DNA of 64,000 nucleotides, taken from assembly GCF_008831285.2 (NCBI RefSeq), contig NC_045149.1, forward strand, positions 20,475,035 to 20,539,034, given 5' to 3'. Source of the stretch: Nymphaea colorata (lineage: Eukaryota > Streptophyta > Magnoliopsida > Nymphaeales > Nymphaeaceae). The notes under the pieces were generated by a model that made no database searches, had not been told where the DNA came from, and worked only from the letters and a program-made list of their open reading frames with translations. The translations under genes and the position numbers were made by a program. Positions 12,653 to 43,200 of this stretch are shown here, piece after piece. Positions within the stretch are counted from its first letter, which is position 1. Each line of letters starts with the position of its first letter.

Positions 12653-12789
12653 CAGGGATGGAGCCAAGGCCATGGGCACCCCTCATTTAGCATGTATAGA
12701 AGTTTTGAAAAGCCATATTTTGGTTCTTGTCAAAATTTTGAAACTCTAGCTCAGTCCCCCCTAATGAAAAATTCCTAACTCCACCCCTG
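12653..12789. mobile_element. Small hAT-type MITE (137 bp)
   Basis: The left end is CAGGGATGGAGCCAAGG and the inverted right end is CAGGGGTGGAGTTAGG, giving terminal inverted repeats of about 16 bp. It is flanked by TCCACCAC (12645-12652) and TCCACCAA (12790-12797), an 8-bp target duplication with one mismatch. CAGGG termini and 8-bp duplications are the hallmarks of hAT elements. There is no coding capacity. It lies downstream of the kinase gene. Confidence 0.7.
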
Positions 12790-12797
12790 TCCACCAA

Positions 12798-13883
12798 TGG
12801 TCGAACCAATGTTTACATCGACTAAGAATTATCATCAGCCTATCTCCAGCAGAAGGACCGTTCCGATTCTCCGAAATAGTCCATTCATTAGAAGAGGCGT
12901 AACAGCACTAGTAAAAAGATATTCGTGCAACTATTAGCACCGGCAGCAAAGTTCCGTTCCAACCCATTTACGGTGCTGTTGCAACTGCTAGAAAATGGCC
13001 AAATGTATTAGCGCCAGTCACAGTGAAAGCCAAAGAAAAATGAGCTATGGATACTCCTCCTTGGAGCAGGAACACCCAAATTAGAGAGAACAGAGTGACC
13101 GTGACATGGGTCATACTTGTGCGGCCGAAGGCTCAACTCTTTTACAGACCATGCCGAACTCCACCATGTGAAGATGGATGGAACAGCTGCTATGTGCCAC
13201 AAACATCTTAAACATGATAGCATAATGCTCGATTATCATACTGAGAATAACATATGAACATGGTGTTGTGAACATACAAAAATCAGTGGCTAACAAAATT
13301 CCTTCCTCTATGAGATGCAATTTACAATTTACAGGACAACTATGAATAACTTCCATTGGATATGATTAAATCCTATAAATATAATGTACAACATATACAA
13401 AAAACCTTGACAATGGATAAGAGCGGCATTGCTCGAGCTGGTTCTAAGATCAGGCAGCCCACATGCTCATTTCGAGTTTGAATATGGATGTGCCGATATT
13501 AAAAGTGGGGAAATGCTGAAGTTAGTCCTTATGAAGGCTGCTTCACATGGTGTCTGAATTTGATAAAGTTTGTAAGTTCTGCATAAGGTGGAAACGGGAA
13601 GAAAAGAAAAAAGTCACTCGATACTTCATAGGCGTGAAAATACTGACATGTAGACACTAGCAAGCACACTTTCACATCCAAAATTGTACCTTAATTCATT
13701 GACAAAACTCATCATCCATTGTCATGCAGCTATTCGGAGGTTCTGATATATCGTCAAATTGGAATCTGCATGTAGAAAATTTATAGGAATTGAAGCAAAA
13801 GAACTATTCAGTCAATTACACAGCCAATAAGCTGAAATTTGCACCTGTGCGGCGCACCATTTTAAAGGCCTCACTGTATAATA
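12798..13883. other. Downstream flank / 3' UTR side of the kinase gene
   Basis: No independent gene is seen. The part next to 13884 must hold the 3' untranslated region of the minus-strand kinase gene, but its end is not identifiable. Short frames on both strands have no family similarity. Confidence 0.4.
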
Positions 13884-31587
<17,704 letters not shown>

Positions 31588-34205
31588 GGCCTGCCAAGTG
31601 CCAACAGCCCCCACCCACGCCCTCTCTTTCCTCTAGTTACACCGTTAATCAATCAAAAATCAACCTCCCCCGATCTTTGCTCTCCTATTTCCTCATCATT
31701 AATCTTCCGTATGATGATGCTGGCCGGAACTGTGATTTTCTGGCCCATCTTCTCACATGGGTTTCTGCCACGTGTCCAATGCAAAACATGTCTCCCTCTC
31801 CCCCTTACAAAAGATGCAAATTTCAAGAAATGATCCTGCATTACCCAAATTCCAGAAAGGTCGTGGCCATGGGGAGAGGAGGAAGAAGATGAGGGCGGTT
31901 GACTGGTTATTACAAGGAGATGAGTGTGGGCTGGACTTTTCCCCACTTTTTCTCCTCTCCCATGCAGAAGTGATTCTACCGGGAAGGCAGTTTCGCCATC
32001 TCCTTTTCTGGTTTCTTTTTCATTTGTGCAGATTTCCGTGAAAAAGGGTGAAACACTGAAACTTACCTTGGATTTCTTATTTTTTAGTGTTTCTGAAATG
32101 TCGGTTAGATTTGTTTAATTCTTCGGTTGTATTTCCAAAATTTTGTGAGAAACGCTGTTCGTCTCGAGTATTTTATGTGCCAATAAATGGTGTTAGTTCC
32201 TCTAAGAATAGCAAATGCAAAATCTTTTCGCCATTTTTGGGGAATCTTCTTCTTGTGGCTGAGAAAATATGGTGACTTCGACCTCCAAATTTGTTGAAAA
32301 ATATAATTGTGAAATTATCATATGAAAATTTCATATACACATTTCGTTTTATTCGGCATGCCAACACATTATACTCGTTACCTTTTTCCATTAGCAGCAA
32401 TATTCCCTATATTATTCTACTAGATTTGCGTTTTCATCCCAGTAATATATGTCCACATACGATGCTGTCCATGATGGGAAAATTGAGTGATCGTCTACTT
32501 CCAACAGAAAAAAAAACAATTGGGAAGAAAGTGTTTGTTACATCGAATAAAACTTAACCATTAATGTTGTCATGCAAACAATTTTTGCCTTATGCTCCAT
32601 ATCTTAGCAATGCCTGTTAGTCGTGAACCCGTATGGGTCTCATTTTGACTGTAGACAACAAAATATAACCTTATAAAAGAATAATAGAAACAAGCAAACG
32701 TTGTTTGCAATTTAGATGTGATCCTAAGTTCAATCCGTTCTCTCATATTAAAAGGATTTAAACATGATTAGCACAAGCTAAACGCCTCTTTTACATTGTT
32801 GTGTACTTATGTACCTGTTAAATTAATTGTTTTTAAATTTTTTATTCTTTTTTAAAATATTATATATTTTACCATTTTGACCCGTGAAGCTTGCTTCTCG
32901 AGGCTTATGCTTCGCCTCATCACATTTAACAACACTGGTAACAGATACACATTAGAAAAAAGCAAAAAACCATGAGCACCTTACTGAAAAAGCAGCAAAA
33001 CGAAGATGTCCCCACTGAAAAGGTTCCAATCTGGCGTCTGGTGGTAGTCTATTTTAACTTATCCACGCGGTCTAGTTGTCTTGATTTTAGATAGCAAAGG
33101 ATGATTCTGTCCAACTTCTTCTCGTAGCCAAGTGCCAAACATGTCCAACCACATAAAATCTAGTACAAATGAATCCACATAACAACAACCTATATGTTTC
33201 ATCTCCAAGTAATCGAATTTGGATAGGTGGTCGTTCTCCGGTTCGAATGACATGAGTGCCACATCTTACACTTGCCGCCCGGCACATGCTATGATCCTGG
33301 TGACAAGGAAGAATAGCTCAAGGTTTCGCAACAAAATCTCTCGAGTCGGGTGCAGTTCTACATGGAGCTCCACAGATTTTACCCGGGTATGTTCAAGTAA
33401 GCATTAACTAATTTGAAAAGAATCTTGCTTCGAACACATTTGAGGCAGGCCTTCCCTAGACATCTTTTCCCTCTCACATCTATTAGTTTTCTTATTACGG
33501 ACAAATACATAGTACAAAAAGAAGGTTCGAGCCAACCGTGACGCAGATGAGGTGGAGAGAGAATCTTTATCAAGTTTCATATCCTGTAGACGCTAAAGCA
33601 TGCAATCCGGCAACAAATTGAATCGATAGCAACAAGCCCGAAGCTAGCAGTTTGGACTGTCCGTTTTCACAATACCGAACCTTGGAACCTGAAACTTCAT
33701 GTTTAACAAGATCGCTTGCTACATAAAGCTACAAAAAGCGGAGCAATGACATTGATTCTGAGCACCAATTGAATCAACAATCACGGTGCCTGAACTGAAC
33801 ATCTTCAATATAAGCCACTAAACCGCACTGAGTAACGAAGCTTTGGGTCATACAACAACAGTCCTGAGATTCTGAGAACATAGGAGCTGAAAAATTACAA
33901 ACTCTCAACCGTTTACCAACTACAGCCCAGCAACAGGGCATACAATTCATTGAATCAATTAAACAGTCGGTGGCATACAAGACCATATTGTTGCCCCTAT
34001 GCGGGGAACTCCTCAACGGTTACCAACTGGAGGCCTCAGAAGATATGGCCCATTATTAGAGGCGGTTACCATGTTCTAACTCAAAAATAGAACATCGCAA
34101 CACGGAATAATACAAAAACGGAGGGCTGCCTTGCTCTAGAAGGCAATCTGAAGACGAGGAGTGCCTCTAACCATTGTTGTACATGTAAAATGCTCTCGAG
34201 AATTT
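31588..34205. other. Kinase gene promoter side and intergenic spacer
   Basis: Upstream of the kinase start (minus strand) and downstream of the RNase H stop. 31588-32000 is less AT-rich, with CT-rich leader-like sequence on the sense strand. No clear TATA box could be fixed. From 32300 to 34200 the sequence is AT-rich with no recognised gene or element. Short open frames have no family similarity. Confidence 0.4.
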
Positions 34206-37200
34206 CTACAATGGGTCTGTCATTTGATTGTGCCATACATCAACCTCGCCACCTGAGAACCAAATAGAATTATATGAGTGAGTGAGAGAGAGAGAGGGGG
34301 CAAGAATGTAAATGGATCTTACTTTGAAGTTTGGCAGCAGAATTTGCAAGAGAATCAGCTTCAGTATTCAGAGCCTGAGCACGTTTGAAAGAAATTAGAC
34401 TACAGCAAAATTCATCCAATAGAAAGGAACGCAGGAAGAGGTTGAAACTTTTGGTTTGGACCATCAATATTTAAAACCAAGAAACTAGAGCGAAAAGACA
34501 ATCCCAGGCAATTACTTCATTTTCGAGACAGCAGGTTGAGCAACTTTCCGTATGGTACAACCAGCATTCACAGACATTTTCGGTAAGAAAAAACACATTG
34601 AGCAAGTCCACCTAAACAAACATGGCTGAAATTTTTGCCCTAAATACATATTAAAAATGGAAATAATCCGTCTCGCTGTAAGCTTCATCTTCAACAATAA
34701 GTTATCTAGCTGAAACTTATTCAAGACGAGCTTCACCTGCAATTACATGTCCGCTGAACAATCAAAGCAACTACAGCAATATGAAAGCAAGAGAAAGAGA
34801 CTCAAGACGACGCATTAGATCAGGCATGGAATTGCTAAGCATCATATACTCTAAAAGTGTCCAGCAACTGTGTGACCGCATCATTTCCCAATTACAAGAA
34901 ATTAGATAAAAATGTTTGACCTGCCACTCCTGTAATTTCTCAGCGTATATCACTAAATATAATAACATTCTTCAGACGGTACATTTACAGGTCTTCAAAA
35001 ACCACAAGCTACATTTTCATGTGCTAGTCTAAATAATTTTTTTTATTCTGTCTGTGATGAAAAATCACGAGAAATATGGAAGTTTAGGAACCAATGGAGA
35101 CTGCTAATGCAGCAAGAGTCCAACACTTAGCAATAGTCACAAGCCTAAAGTACCAATCTAGCCAATTTACAATTTTCAGTTACTAGTTAACCATGCTAAA
35201 CAATAAAAAGCTACAAGAACTAAAATTATGTAAATGAATGTCAGTCAGGACTGCACAATAGTCGAGTAGCTCGAGTTCAACTTATGCAAGCTTGGCACAA
35301 ACTCAACTAGTTAGTTAAACTAGTTTTGAGTTCAAGTAACATGAACAGATGAACTCAACTAAATTGACCCTTGAGTGTGTGTGTGCATGCATGTGTGTAT
35401 GTGTATATACCACAATTACGGTTTGATGTAATATTAAAGCTTTCGGAACTTACTCTTTTAACAAAATTAACTTCGAAGGATGAGAATTTTTCCTTCAACT
35501 CCTTGGCTTCATTGCTCAAATCAACAACGTGTTTGGTCTTTGCTTTCCATAAATTTTGTATCTGATAAGAAGATCAAGCAAATTAGAATTTCACAACAAA
35601 AACTTTATCTTAAACAGTAACTCCGGATACCAACTCTTGACTAGCAAGGAGAGGAGCTGCATCAAACAAAAAAAAATAACTCAGCGGTAGAGTGGACAAT
35701 CCACAGGATAAATGACAATACATAGAGTCAGAACTCTAGGATATCGTTAAAAAGAACGATAGACAGCTACAACATGATTTTATTAATGCAATACCCAAGT
35801 GCTTTAATCATTAAGATAGCAACTCTCGCATGAAAATGGACAACTGACAGTCAAGGACCACTTGAGTTTGGCTAAACCACACCCACAGTTTGAGCACGTT
35901 CATTTGCCAAATAAATTGAACATGAACTTGAATGAAGCTCACCCTTTTAATGAACTAAAGCCGCTAAGAATGTTATCGGTGTTCCCTCCTTCCCAAGTCT
36001 AAGTTTCTAACATGAAGATGGAAACCCCAACAAACATGATTTGAATTTATTTGTTTGCTAAATTAACCAAACATGAACTTGAATGAAGCTTATCTGGTTT
36101 AACGAATTAAGCCCATATTAAGAACGTTAATAACACTCTCATATGCACATGAAATCAATGTTCTCATACTGAAACTACAGAACATGTGATAGACAATCAT
36201 ATCTGGAGCAACAGAAGAGGAAATGGTATCTGACTAGTCTATCACTTTCAGAAAGTATATATAACAAAGATGTTCCTTCCCATTATGACAAGCTAAAATC
36301 AAATAAATCTCACAATGGTATAGACTTTAATGTAACTACAATACCTGCATACAAACAAGTTTGGAATCTCCTTGAATCCGAATCTGACTGATGCCTTGCT
36401 TAAGAGCAAACCTCAAGCCTAAAATAACAGCTTTGTATTCTGCAACGTTGTTGGTCACAATTCCTAAACCTTCACGCAATCTGTAAATCTTAAAATAGAC
36501 ATATGGCATGAGGTATAAAGGAGAAAAGTAAATGATACACAGAAGCAATTACAGGAAGAAGCAAGTAAAGAGGCCGTATGGCACAAGCTAAAATAAAAGA
36601 TAGTTGAGCAAACACATAAAAGTTAGCTACTAAAATACTGGAGAAAACATATACAGATATACCACTTTTCCATCGGCAGATCTTAAAATAGCACCTGCAC
36701 CACCTACTCCAGGATTTCCCTTTGATGAACCATCAAACTCCAGAACAGCAGTTGACTGCGTCCAGTAAAACCAAATGTCAGAACAATGAAGCTTGAGAAG
36801 TAAACATGGTGCGTTAAGTGAGAATCTTAATTTTTATAATATTACAAAACAAAATAAGGTGGCTGCCATTTGACATGATGGTCTAGACAACTTGGAGAAT
36901 GACAGAGACATATGATTGTTCAACTATAAGTATGAAGTAATGAAACAGCATAATATCAAAATCTAGGAAAGAGAGAAAAGAAAGGTGCTTCCAGCCTCCC
37001 CCGTGAAATTGCATATATGGTTACTCAAAGGCTTTCAAGTCCTTGAATTCTAATGGAAAATAAAAAAGTGCATTAAGAACTGACATGCAACTTAAACAAA
37101 AAGTCAGTAGCATATCCATACAAAAACATAGAAAGACAAGTAATCTAAGCAAACAGGAGACCAACCAACCCAATGCACTCCAAAGGCCAACTAGAAATAC

Positions 37201-40200
37201 ATTTTCCCTAAATTGTACGGTACACCAGGAACTCCAGTTTCCTTATGAAAGGAAAAACCACATAATTCATAAACAGACAGGTGACACTAATTAAGCATTA
37301 GAACCCAAATCACTAAAAGATGGAGGCTAAAAGAGTTGACTTGAAAGTACAGAGACTCACAGATGGACAAAGTGCATAATTATATACCAGAGTGGGCACA
37401 CCAAGAATGAATAGCCCAAACGGTGTTCTTGTTATCCAGTCTTCCAGTGACAAATTGCAGATGTTAGCAATTACAAAGTCTAATGGTTGCGGCATGTAGC
37501 ATATGTACAAGGATTCTAACAGCAACTCCAAGCTGTTCTTATAATGCTCTATTGTAAATCTGAAAATGTCCATTCCATCATCACAGATTGTTCTGAGGTT
37601 TTTATCAGATGGTAATTGGAAAGTTCTTTTTCCTGGTCAGTATCTTGGAATTTCAAAAAATTAAAAAAATACTACAAGAAATATTATGAGTTTGTTTAAC
37701 AATTTTTTTGCAAAAACACCCATAAAGATTCAGAATGGTTTCTAAAATATTAAAACAAACAAAATAAAATAAAATAAAGGTTCAAAATATGTTAAAATAT
37801 GTACTTTTACAGAAAGGCGGAACTGTGATAATATTGCAATAAATATTTAGTGCCAGTATTTTCTAAATGTCATGAATCATGATATTTTGCCATTTTTTAT
37901 TTTACTCTACTTTGCTTATATTATAGTGACAGATTTGACGATATCACAACATCTATGACAACGGTTCAATGAATGTTCCCATTAGGCAATAGTTTAATCT
38001 TTATTAGTCCACTAGCATCCTATAACAGTATCCCCCAAACAGTTTGATCAAGCATCCTCTTTACTGCATCCAGCTGCTCTTCTACTTTCCTATGATGACT
38101 TCTTTCACTTTTTCAGACAGTTCATGCACTTGGCACCTATCTTTGCCACATTTTGCAGCCACAGATGTTCTAAATTCTAATTCACCTTCATGATATGGTA
38201 TAGGTTCAAACTTGTGGACAACCACCAACATAACTTCATGCAATTGCAGAAGATTAGCATATAGAATAAAGGTCATTTCCAAATCCATCCCATATTTGTA
38301 GGTAAGGCACATCCTTTCCTGCCTATTTATGATTGATAAATTCATGACATATATTAGCACTTTTAAGGTAAATTCACTTATTCAGTTATTTCTTTAACCA
38401 TGATTAGTAGCTTGCCATGGTCATGTACTGTGCCAATCTACTAATCCATCCCTTTCTTCCACGTTCAAGGGTAATTATGCTGTTTCAGTGAATTAAAAAC
38501 AGTTTTCACCGGTTTTAATCTCAATGACTAGTTTAAAACGCTTGGAGGAAAGGCAAGGATGGATATCTTGACAGCAGTAAAGCAAGGATGAATTTGTCAA
38601 GTGCCTATAAGTTGGAGAAAAATTTGGAGAACACTAACATAGAAGCAGCTAATGAATAAAGGGGCAAGTTATGCAACTTAGATAAAGCTTCCAAATCATG
38701 TTATACTTGTCCATCATCTGATAAGCAGGAGCAGAACTGACCTAAAGGAATTATTTATTACTTTTATTTATTCAATATGTTTGTTACAAATTTGGTGTTA
38801 GCCGTGCTCGAAAAGGATGCCTTCATCAATTTTGCAACTAATTTATGTCCTTCATTTATCCACCAGCTGAATGAGAGGAGCTGAGCAATTAAAGCGGTGA
38901 GTGGTGGTAACCCTCTTATTCTTCATGATCCAGAATAGAACAAATATTCAGTGATTATATTTCTGCACATCCATAGTTTTTGAGGTATAGGTTCATCTAA
39001 ATGATTCACTTTATGAACCCATGAACAGAAAAGATACAAACATTTGGCTGCTCTGATTGATGGTATGTTATTCCATGTATAGTATCAGTACCAAAAAAAG
39101 GTGATGCAAAGGCTAGTAAAGTATTCAGGAGAACTAACACAAGTTCCTGGTATATTTTTCCTTGTATAAAGAGTCATAGACTGCTTAGGAATCATGTGAG
39201 CAGCTATATATTTCCAGTATGGTACCACTTTCAGCAAATATACTTGATTACATACAATCACATAAATTATCCTGGGTACAGCTTATTTGCAAAATCCCAA
39301 CTGAAAAACAAAGTACTGAGATACATGTATATTTTTATGCTCAAGAACTCCCTTCCATTCAGGATATAAGGAGAAAAATCGTTTGTGAAAAAGGTAATGA
39401 AATTGGTTATAAATGTTACCTTCGGTTTAAAGGATAAACCGAGGTATTTTACCTAGCGGCCCCATACATCAAACTTATTTACTTCCTAAGAGCACTTAAA
39501 GATTTAATAAAAAAAAACCTTATTTACTGACTAAGAGCACTTGAAGATAAAATAGAAACAAGAGATAAGATTATAAGACCAAGGACAGAAGTCGGCATAG
39601 CACACTGAGGAAGTAAAGCACCTGAAATGCATGCTCATGTTCAGCCAATGGAGGTGAAGAATCAGGTTTGAGCTCCACTGGAGCAGTATGTTCCTGAAGG
39701 TAGCAATAAAAAAATTTGTCATAACTAAAGCAGAATAATTATTAGAACAGTTATACAAGAAAATCATACATGATTAAAATGTGAAAACAACAAAGGAAAC
39801 AGTATCCTGGAAAAGAAAAAGAAAAAATTTTCCAGTTTGAAAATTTCTCATAGAAAGATACAAACCTAAACATATATATGATCGATCACCATCAGAAAAC
39901 ACTTTGTCTAAGTTAAAGTCCCATCTTATCAACATTGGGTTCAAGAATGAGGACATGACCAAGCATGAAGAAAAAAGAAAGGGAAAAACTTCAAAACTGG
40001 GAGGATTATGAGGGAAAGTGAAAGGCCTAAAAATAATATACGACTGTTTATTGTAGACTCATAGCTAAATGCCCCACCTTACCAACCTTGGTCCACATTC
40101 AAGGCAGAACAATGCTGAGCATGCAAGAAACTTCAGTTTTCTACTGTCAACCTCAAAACAGCATGAGTGTGAGACAAGTATAATCTTAGTTGGCAGGTGT

Positions 40201-43200
40201 AGCCATCTAGGCCCTGATAGTCTCAGCCATTCACCTTTTATGTAATTTTGGATTTCATGCAGGTAGGTATGAGACAAATTTCCTTTCTCAGCACCCGTGT
40301 TGCAAGTTACAGGGACCAAGGAACAGAGGACTGTCTTTTGTCACTGAATGGAACAACTAAGCCCCTAGGAAACGGTCCAATGATTAGTAGTTTCACAAAG
40401 AAGAGAAGCACGATTAAACTTCATGGTTCTGTGGACATGAGCAAAATTAGTGGTTGGATTGTATAAAATTTCTGCAAGGACCGGGTTGGGAGAATCACTT
40501 ATCAAACAACCTCTATCTATACAAAAATACATGTGCATGTATTTAGTATTGAAAAGAACTCTGTGTGGGACACAAATGACAATATGGTGGTTATACTAAT
40601 TGCACAGTAGATGCTTATGCATGATAGGATAAAACATAAACACACAAAGACATGCACGGGCCTAGACTTGCTTGCACACTAGCATGCACTCGCACATCAC
40701 ATACACAAGCACCACATGGTTTGTAGTTAAATATATGCTCTTAAGCACCTGCCAATGTGCCTTGGGCAGGTGACAGCCTAGTTTTCACCAAGGCTAATGC
40801 ACCTAGGCAGCCTATCTAGCACACATTGATCCTCTTCTTTGATTTTTCAGCAAACAGTTTAAATATATGTACATGTTGAATATTGTACTAAATATCTATA
40901 AGTTGTTCCCAAATTGTGGAATGCAATCCCGAATATAAAAATTGCTGAGGAATGTATAGCAATTTTACTTGTTTTTACACTTTTTGGCGCACTGATACAG
41001 GGGCTATCCGTTGGATTAGATCTCGACTGGATCCATTTGATTTGATTTATTTATTTGGTTCCTTATTGTTTTCTATCTCAGTCTTCGATCCAAGATCCAA
41101 AGTAGTTAGAAAACACTATTCAAGGGGATGCGTAGTTTTTGGGATCATTGTTAAATTGATTAAGAGTTTGTTTTTTGATGTTTACCTAGGGAAAACCACT
41201 TTCAACATAAAACCCCCAGGGTCATACTGGTATGCCTCCAAGGTTCTGGCTTGTTTTGGGGCCTGGGTGGACCTACGGCATGTTCTTCAACTCAGGTGGC
41301 GCGCTTACCACTATTTGCAGCCCAAAGAAATGACACACCAGAGCATTTGAACCTCAGACCCTTTGAGTGTGAGCCAACTTGCCGCCTGTTTGCTTCTCAA
41401 TTTTTGTTTCCCTTTACTTTCTTTCATTCAATTTGTGTTCTATTTTTCTTCAATTTGTTTTTCCACAAGGATTAGCTCATCACTGTGTCATTTTTATTCT
41501 CATTCATCAGTCGCACAAAACACATCGAGATAGATCAACATTTTATTAAACAATACGATAAGCATTATTAAAACTGACTTTTAATTTGTTTGAACTGGAA
41601 CTCAACTACCTGAACTTTTTACAAAGGAATTGAAAAACCAAAAGTTTTGCTTTCTAAAGGGCAAGTTGTTTGTCGTTCAACTTTATGGATCAAAAGTGAT
41701 GGATTTGATCTAGATCCAAGTTCGAAAATCATATTCCATATAACGAAATCTTACATTGTACACATGAATGTACTGTTTTTTTCAGGGTATTATTGTCCCT
41801 TTCTGGTATTTCAGGCTAAAACTTACAATGAATTAAATTTAGGTCAGATCCATACAGGATACATGACTTTGTGTCTCCTTGTTCATCCTGTTCTTGCTTC
41901 TTCATGCTGGACAGCTCTGGTGCATATATCCTAAAATCTAACATTGACTGCATTACTTACATAGAATAAAAGTATTCGCATGCATGCGCAAATACAAGAC
42001 TGCACACACAAAACATGCACAAATGCACATGCGCATGTAAATGCATAAGCAAGTGTACACTGAACAAGCACACAGATGTATTCATGCACTCATGCACAAG
42101 CATGCGTGCATGTATACACACAAACACAACCATGCTGGTCAATATTCATAAAATTGCCACACAGATATGTATTTGAAACTATTCTTGTTATGGCAGGCAA
42201 ATAAATTAATCTGAGTGGATAAGCAATTACATAAAAACAAACCCAAATTTTTACACTTCAAAGGCTTTCATTAGTCTCTAAGATTCAAAGGTTGTTTGCA
42301 AGCTTACAAGGGTGTCAGTATTTCATGATAACATGTCCAAGACAGATAATCAGGCTGAGTATCAGATCACTGCCCTTCTGCCGTAAAGGAACTTACACCA
42401 TCTCATACCTTCAAAAAAGAGCAACTGCCTACTGCAGTCTTTACAGAAAGAGTCCAACAGTGCAACTCCTCCTCCCTCGATCTCCCATGAAAGAATGCAG
42501 ACAAAGTCCAAAGCAAGAAAAACAAAAAAAAAAGAGATGGCATGTGTTTTCATGGCAGACACCTGTCTTGCTTACTTGTTGGAGCATACAGACAAATACT
42601 TGTTGGAGCATACAGACAAATATTTACTAGGAAAAACAAGTTCCCATAACTCATAATAGAACATAAGATAGAATCGCCAAAAATAAGAAAAATCATATGG
42701 CCAGTCATTCCAACATTATTAAAAAAAACATTTGGCCACAGATATAAGCGTTAAATTGCAAAATCATACCGCACCACGATAACGTTCAAGAGCACCAAAG
42801 AAGTTGACCAGAAGATCCATGGAACTGATGGAATACAATGCATTTTTCATTCCAAGACTAGCAAGCAATTCCTCTGCCTTCTTTTCTAGTGAACGACCCT
42901 TGTAAACACTGCAAGCTGGATCACTGACCTGAATAAACCTAGGAAATCAACAGTGAGTTTTGAAATTCAGAAAACTCAATAGAAGGAGGGTATCAGTGAA
43001 CAAATTATTCTCCTAGAAGAATCTGACAAATGATACAAATATGACGCACTAGCAGTTAGCTCCAGAAACAATAAATTATCCTTAACAACTCAATGAATGG
43101 TATGATCCTCATTAATTTGGCTTCATCAGAGAAAAAACAATGTGGATTCATGTCTTAAATCAGGTTATTCTTACGTCGCAAAACAAAAAAGAAATATCCT

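Noticed and set aside
41950-42145. Cys/His/Met-rich small protein on the minus strand
   Set aside because: Low-complexity ATGCAC-type repeat. Composition explains the frame, and there is no splice or promoter context.
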